Shown in pieces: positions 56,970 to 64,000 of a stretch of 64,000 bases of DNA. The first letter of the stretch is position 1; each line of letters begins with the position of its first letter. A program made the position numbers and the translations under genes. Source of the stretch: Oceanimonas doudoroffii (GTDB lineage Bacteria; Pseudomonadota; Gammaproteobacteria; Enterobacterales; Aeromonadaceae); contig NZ_NBIM01000005.1 in NCBI RefSeq assembly GCF_002242685.1, forward strand, positions 124,001-188,000, in the 5' to 3' direction. A model generated the notes under the pieces. The model was not told the origin of the DNA. It did no database searches and was given only the letters and a program-made list of their open reading frames with translations.

Positions 56970-58181
56970 CTAGAGGCGCACCACCAGGCAGTCCATGCCC
57001 TGACGAGACAGGCGCTGGCAGGCGCTTTTGGCCTGGTTCTCCTCCAGGCCGATCAGGCGGGCGCGAAACAGCTTGCGGTTGCTGATTTCCACCTCGGTCA
57101 CCGCCGCCTGAGCCTGGGCCAGATCCCCCAGCCGACGCGCCGCATCGGACGCCCTGTCCCGGGCCTGCTCGGGCACTCGAAACGAGCCAATCTGCACCGC
57201 CCAGCCGGAATTGTCGGTCAGCGATACCGGCTGCACTGCCACAACGGCCGGCGCCGGGGTTTGCGGCGCCTGGGTTTGTGGGGCCTGGCGCACGGTCTGG
57301 CGCACGGTGCGGGTGCTGACCACCAGCCGTTCGGCGGCCGGGGCTCCCGCGGCGGACACTCGCGCAACCTGCGTGGCCCGTCCAATGCTGCGATCGATCA
57401 ACGAGACCATATGCTGATCCCGGGACTGGGCGGTCTTGCCCCCCATCACCACGGCCACCACACGACGGTCCTCCCGCAGCGCCGAGGTCGCCACGTTAAA
57501 GCCCGACGCGCGAATATAACCGGTCTTCATGCCATCCACCCCGGGGGAGTTCTGCACCATGCGATTATGGCTGCGATAGGTGCGTCCCTGGTAGGTAAAC
57601 GAAGAGGTGGAAAAATAGTGGTAATAGGCCGGGTAGTCCTTCATCAGCCGCAATGACAGGGTGGCCAGATCCCGGGCGGTGGAAATCTGCTGATTGTCGG
57701 GCAGGCCGGAGGCATTGCGAAAGGTGGTGTTGTACATCTTCAGCTCCCGGGCCTTGGCGGTCATGCGCCGGGCGAAGCCGCTTTCACTGCCGGCCAGGGC
57801 CTCGGCCACCACCACCGCCACGTCGTTGGCAGAGCGCACGATCAGCGCCGGAATGGCGTCCCGCACCCGCAGCTGATCGCCTTTTCGCAGGGAGATATTG
57901 GTCTGGGGCATGGAGGCGGCGTGGGCCGACACCGGCATGGTGGTATTCAGGCTCATGCGTCCCTGCTCCATGGCCTCAAACAGCAGGTAAAGGGTCATCA
58001 TCTTGGTCAGGGACGCCGGATAGCGGCTGGCATCGGCGTTGGCTGCATGCAGCACGGCGCCGTTTTCCGCGTCAATCACGATGGCCGCATAACGCGGGTT
58101 GGCCTGGGCCGGCCCGATCAGGGAGAACAGTATCCCCAGCAGCACTATGATGGTTTTTCCCTTGCGGGTCAGGGCAAACAT
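56970..58181 (-). CDS. D-alanyl-D-alanine carboxypeptidase (peptidase S11) with C-terminal SPOR domain
   Basis: 403 aa from the ATG at 58181, behind GGGAGG; open sequence upstream is not part of the protein. Signal peptide about 1-27. The penicillin-binding motifs are S57LTK60, S117AN119 and K219TG221. Instead of the PBP5 C-terminal beta domain and membrane helix there is a Pro/Gln/Thr-rich linker (about 285-320, repeated TVRQ and APQT) and a SPOR domain (about 325-403, SGWAVQIGSFRVPEQA). SPOR binds denuded septal glycan, so the enzyme should trim pentapeptides at the division site. Confidence 0.92.
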   Translation of the reverse strand: MFALTRKGKTIIVLLGILFSLIGPAQANPRYAAIVIDAENGAVLHAANADASRYPASLTKMMTLYLLFEAMEQGRMSLNTTMPVSAHAASMPQTNISLRKGDQLRVRDAIPALIVRSANDVAVVVAEALAGSESGFARRMTAKARELKMYNTTFRNASGLPDNQQISTARDLATLSLRLMKDYPAYYHYFSTSSFTYQGRTYRSHNRMVQNSPGVDGMKTGYIRASGFNVATSALREDRRVVAVVMGGKTAQSRDQHMVSLIDRSIGRATQVARVSAAGAPAAERLVVSTRTVRQTVRQAPQTQAPQTPAPAVVAVQPVSLTDNSGWAVQIGSFRVPEQARDRASDAARRLGDLAQAQAAVTEVEISNRKLFRARLIGLEENQAKSACQRLSRQGMDCLVVRL

Positions 58182-58381
58182 GGGGAAACACCTCCCGAAG
58201 ATTGAACAAAGCCGCAAGAAGCTACGCCAAGGCGTGATGCCTGTCCAGCCCCCCGCTGCACTGTCACGACAGACGGCCGACCAAGCGGATGCGTTTGGCA
58301 ACAAACGGCATGGATCCTTCCATACCTTTAAGCATACATGCGCCATACCGGAAGCTGGCCGTAAAACACGTCTTTTTATCG

Positions 58382-58407
58382 AAAAAGGCGCCGATGGCGC
58401 CTTTTTT
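58382..58407. terminator. Terminator after metH
   Basis: AAAAAGGCGCC, loop GAT, GGCGCCTTTTTT: perfect stem with A and T runs, 3 bp beyond the metH stop on the minus strand. The 58182-58381 interval, upstream of the carboxypeptidase gene, shows no ORF I would support. Confidence 0.9.
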
Positions 58408-58409
58408 AC

Positions 58410-62090
<3,681 letters not shown>

Positions 62091-62334
62091 TGCTGACTCC
62101 TGTTACAACCTGATTCCTGTATGCGGCATCCATGCTATCACACTTTGCGCAATCGGAAATCCGGCCATCTGCATGTCCGGAAACCTGAGGTGTGAAGCAA
62201 CCCATGAAAATGACCGTTTTCACCGCATTTCCACTAGTGATGCCGAGGCCAATAGGGCAAACTATGTACGACCGGAACACATTCGGTCATTTCAGCTTGC
62301 AAATAATAAAATAACCTTTCGGAAGTGCCCTTAC
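62091..62334. promoter_or_regulatory. Divergent region between metH and the antiporter gene
   Basis: The 244-bp gap must contain both promoters. It has the dyad TGAAAA-N6-TTTTCA (62205-62222) and GACCG-N8-CGGTC (62270-62287). The first has TGAA/TTCA ends like MetR sites but a longer spacer than the usual five bases, so MetR control is uncertain. No MetJ box, SAM riboswitch or cobalamin riboswitch is recognisable. Confidence 0.4.
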
Positions 62335-63624
62335 ATGAGCGTTTACTACACCCTGTGCTTTTTGGCGGCCATGGCGATCACCATTGCCTTCGTCAATCAG
62401 TACATCATGAAAATCCAGACCACCATCGCCATTACCTCCGGCGCCCTCGCCATCTCCATTTTAATGCTTATTCTCGGCAAGACCACCTGGCCAGAACTGC
62501 AACAACATGCGGTAGAGGTGGTCAAGACCGTCGATTTCGGCTCCTTTCTGCTACAGGGCATTCTCGGCTTTTTGCTGTTTGCCGGCGGCCTGGGCATTAA
62601 CCTGCCGGCGCTGAAGAGCCAGAAATGGGAAATTTCGGTGCTGGTGATCGTCGGCGTGCTGATCTCCACCCTGGTGGTGGCCGGCGGCCTCTGGCTGCTG
62701 ACCTATATGGCGGCCATTCCCCTGCCCTTTATCTACTGCCTGCTGTTTGGCACCCTGATTTCCCCCACCGACCCCATAGCAGTGCTGGCCATCGTCAAGA
62801 AGCTGGGTGCGCCGGAGCAGATCGCCATTCAGGTTGAGGGGGAGTCGTTGTTCAACGACGGCATCGGCCTGGTGGCCTTCCTCACCATTTTTGCGGTGGC
62901 CTTTAACGGCAACGAGGCAAGCGTCGGCTCGGTCATGACCCTGTTCACCCACGAAGCCGTGGGCGGCATTATCTTTGGTGCCCTGCTGGGGCTGATGAGC
63001 CACATCATGATCAGCGCCACCGACGACGGCTCCATGGAGCTGCTGATGACCCTGTGCGTGCCCACCGCCGGCTTTGCCATGGCCAACATTCTCGGCGTTT
63101 CTGGTGCCCTGGCCATGGTGGTGGCGGGCATTATCGTCGGCAACTGGACCCGCTACACCGGCTTTTCGGAGCAGAGCCAGAAATACCTGGATCATTTCTG
63201 GCACCTGCTGGACGAGTTCCTCAATGCCCTGTTGTTCCTGCTGATCGGCCTGGCCATGCTGCTGGTGGACTTTCACTGGCAGGCCTGGATCCTGATGGTG
63301 CTGTCGGTGCCCCTGGTACTGGCCGGCCGCTTTGCCAGTGTAGCAATACCTTATATCGGCTTTCGTCGGGTGCGCAGCTACAACAGATACTCGGTACGCA
63401 TTCTGACCTGGGGCGGCTTGCGTGGCGGCCTGTCACTGGCCATGGCGCTGTCAATTCCGGCGGGGATCAAGCTGGGCAGTGACGGGCAGGTGGAGCTGAG
63501 GGATCTGATCCTGATGATGACCTACGCCATCGTGCTGTTCTCGATTATCGTGCAGGGCATGACCATCACGCCGATGATCAACAAGGCCAAGGCCGCCGAA
63601 AAAGCCGGCTTTCCCATCGATTAA
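62335..63624 (+). CDS. CPA1-family cation:proton antiporter (NhaP-like)
   Basis: 429 aa from the ATG at 62335. About 12 membrane helices. The CPA1 ion site is seen in TLISPTDPIAVLAIVKKLG and VEGESLFNDGIGLVAF (Asn-Asp pair), with WGGLRGGLSLAMALSIP near the end. It exchanges Na+ or K+ for protons across the inner membrane. A large C-terminal cytosolic domain is absent. Sits between metH and metA; it is not known to be linked to methionine synthesis. Confidence 0.9.
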   Translation: MSVYYTLCFLAAMAITIAFVNQYIMKIQTTIAITSGALAISILMLILGKTTWPELQQHAVEVVKTVDFGSFLLQGILGFLLFAGGLGINLPALKSQKWEISVLVIVGVLISTLVVAGGLWLLTYMAAIPLPFIYCLLFGTLISPTDPIAVLAIVKKLGAPEQIAIQVEGESLFNDGIGLVAFLTIFAVAFNGNEASVGSVMTLFTHEAVGGIIFGALLGLMSHIMISATDDGSMELLMTLCVPTAGFAMANILGVSGALAMVVAGIIVGNWTRYTGFSEQSQKYLDHFWHLLDEFLNALLFLLIGLAMLLVDFHWQAWILMVLSVPLVLAGRFASVAIPYIGFRRVRSYNRYSVRILTWGGLRGGLSLAMALSIPAGIKLGSDGQVELRDLILMMTYAIVLFSIIVQGMTITPMINKAKAAEKAGFPID

Positions 63625-63629
63625 CAATA

Positions 63630-63650
63630 AAGGGGCTGATGCCCCTTTTT
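63630..63650. terminator. Bidirectional terminator between antiporter gene and metA
   Basis: AAAGGGGC, loop TGAT, GCCCCTTTTT: short GC stem with flanking A and T runs between convergent genes. Confidence 0.85.
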
Positions 63651-63655
63651 GATGT

Positions 63656-64000
63656 TCAGTCTTCCCAGTCTTTGGTCAGGGTATCGCCGGCGGCGCTCAG
63701 GGTCTTCAGATCGTAGGGGGTCAGCTGATAAACGTGGTAGTTGAGCCAGTTGGAAAACAACAGGTGACCGTGGCTGCGCCAGGTAGCCCGGGGTGCATTG
63801 TCCGGGTTGTTTTCCGGGTAGTAGTTCACCGGCATGTTGGGCTCAATGCCCACGGACAGATCCCGCATGTATTCCTGATGCAGGGTATCCGGATCGTATT
63901 CCGGGTGGCCGGTCACGAACACCTGACGGCGATCCGGACTGACCGCCAGGTACATGCCCACCCGTTCTGAGCCGGCCAGCACCTTGAGGTTGGTTTTCTC
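63656..64000 (-). CDS. metA: Homoserine O-succinyltransferase MetA (5' part outside window)
   Basis: The last 114 codons and stop are present; the gene continues past the right edge. [19 protein letters not shown] contains the catalytic His and Glu (HPEYD), and [25 protein letters not shown] (split) with TPYDLKTL matches the end of E. coli MetA. It activates homoserine with succinyl-CoA, the first committed step of methionine synthesis. The acyl donor is not determinable from this fragment. Confidence 0.94.
   Translation of the reverse strand, partial: EKTNLKVLAGSERVGMYLAVSPDRRQVFVTGHPEYDPDTLHQEYMRDLSVGIEPNMPVNYYPENNPDNAPRATWRSHGHLLFSNWLNYHVYQLTPYDLKTLSAAGDTLTKDWED

Noticed and set aside
62091..62334. 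Riboswitch (SAM or cobalamin) or MetJ boxes before metH
   Set aside because: I looked for B12-box, SAM-I core and AGACGTCT repeats and found none.

Overview
The window is a gene-dense, GC-rich stretch of gammaproteobacterial chromosome with no mobile element, CRISPR array, tRNA or rRNA gene that I can see. Several features place it among Vibrio/Aeromonas-like lineages, with high-GC Aeromonadales (Oceanimonas/Zobellella type) my best guess: sspAB beside a petABC bc1 operon and rplM-rpsI, degQ-degS, a CsrB/CsrD system, and uvrA followed by a PglL-type ligase. The taxonomic call is inference from gene order and protein resemblance; no search was run.

Layout. Positions 1-1.8 kb hold the start of mraZ (first gene of the division/cell-wall cluster, with its MraZ operator), the RNase P RNA and rsmI, all leftward. 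Positions 1.9-5.2 kb hold lpoA-yraN-diaA-dolP, rightward. Positions 5.3-11.5 kb run leftward: zapE, rplM-rpsI, petABC, sspAB. Positions 11.6-14.2 kb carry two periplasmic serine proteases, degQ (behind a good sigma-E promoter candidate) and degS. Positions 14.3-18.9 kb are the leftward mlaFEDCB-ibaG-murA operon. Positions 19-27.1 kb are the rightward kdsD-kdsC-lptC-lptA-lptB-rpoN-hpf-ptsN-rapZ-npr-mgtE cluster. Positions 27.2-39.8 kb hold pmbA, darP and the long leftward series mreBCD-maf-rng-yhdP-nit2-tldD. Positions 40-45 kb hold a PLP enzyme, csrD, ssb and a YajR-like transporter. Positions 45-49.7 kb hold uvrA (with a LexA box) and a PglL-type O-oligosaccharyltransferase. Positions 49.6-55.5 kb hold a six-gene, mostly translationally coupled leftward operon: ClC channel, STAS-MlaE permease, ATPase, MCE protein, auxiliary lipoprotein and glutaminyl cyclase. 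Positions 55.6-64 kb hold a small NIF3-like protein, ogt, the CsrB RNA, an S11 carboxypeptidase with a SPOR domain, metH, a CPA1 antiporter and the end of metA.

How it works together. Much of the window serves the cell envelope: peptidoglycan synthesis and remodelling (LpoA, MurA, MreBCD, the S11 enzyme), LPS synthesis and export (KdsD/C, LptA/B/C), retrograde or lateral phospholipid traffic (Mla, YhdP and the second MCE operon), outer-membrane quality control (DolP, DegQ, DegS) and protein glycosylation. The Csr circuit appears at two points: CsrD, which promotes CsrB decay in E. coli, and CsrB itself, with a UvrY/GacA-like site upstream.

The parts I consider most worth following up are the ClC-MCE-cyclase operon, whose ClC lacks the residues of proton-coupled exchangers; the sigma-E promoter before degQ; the S11-SPOR fusion; the CsrB gene with its upstream site; and the csrD leader, where a hairpin abuts a CsrA-like Shine-Dalgarno. 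Most remaining genes are ordinary core genes.
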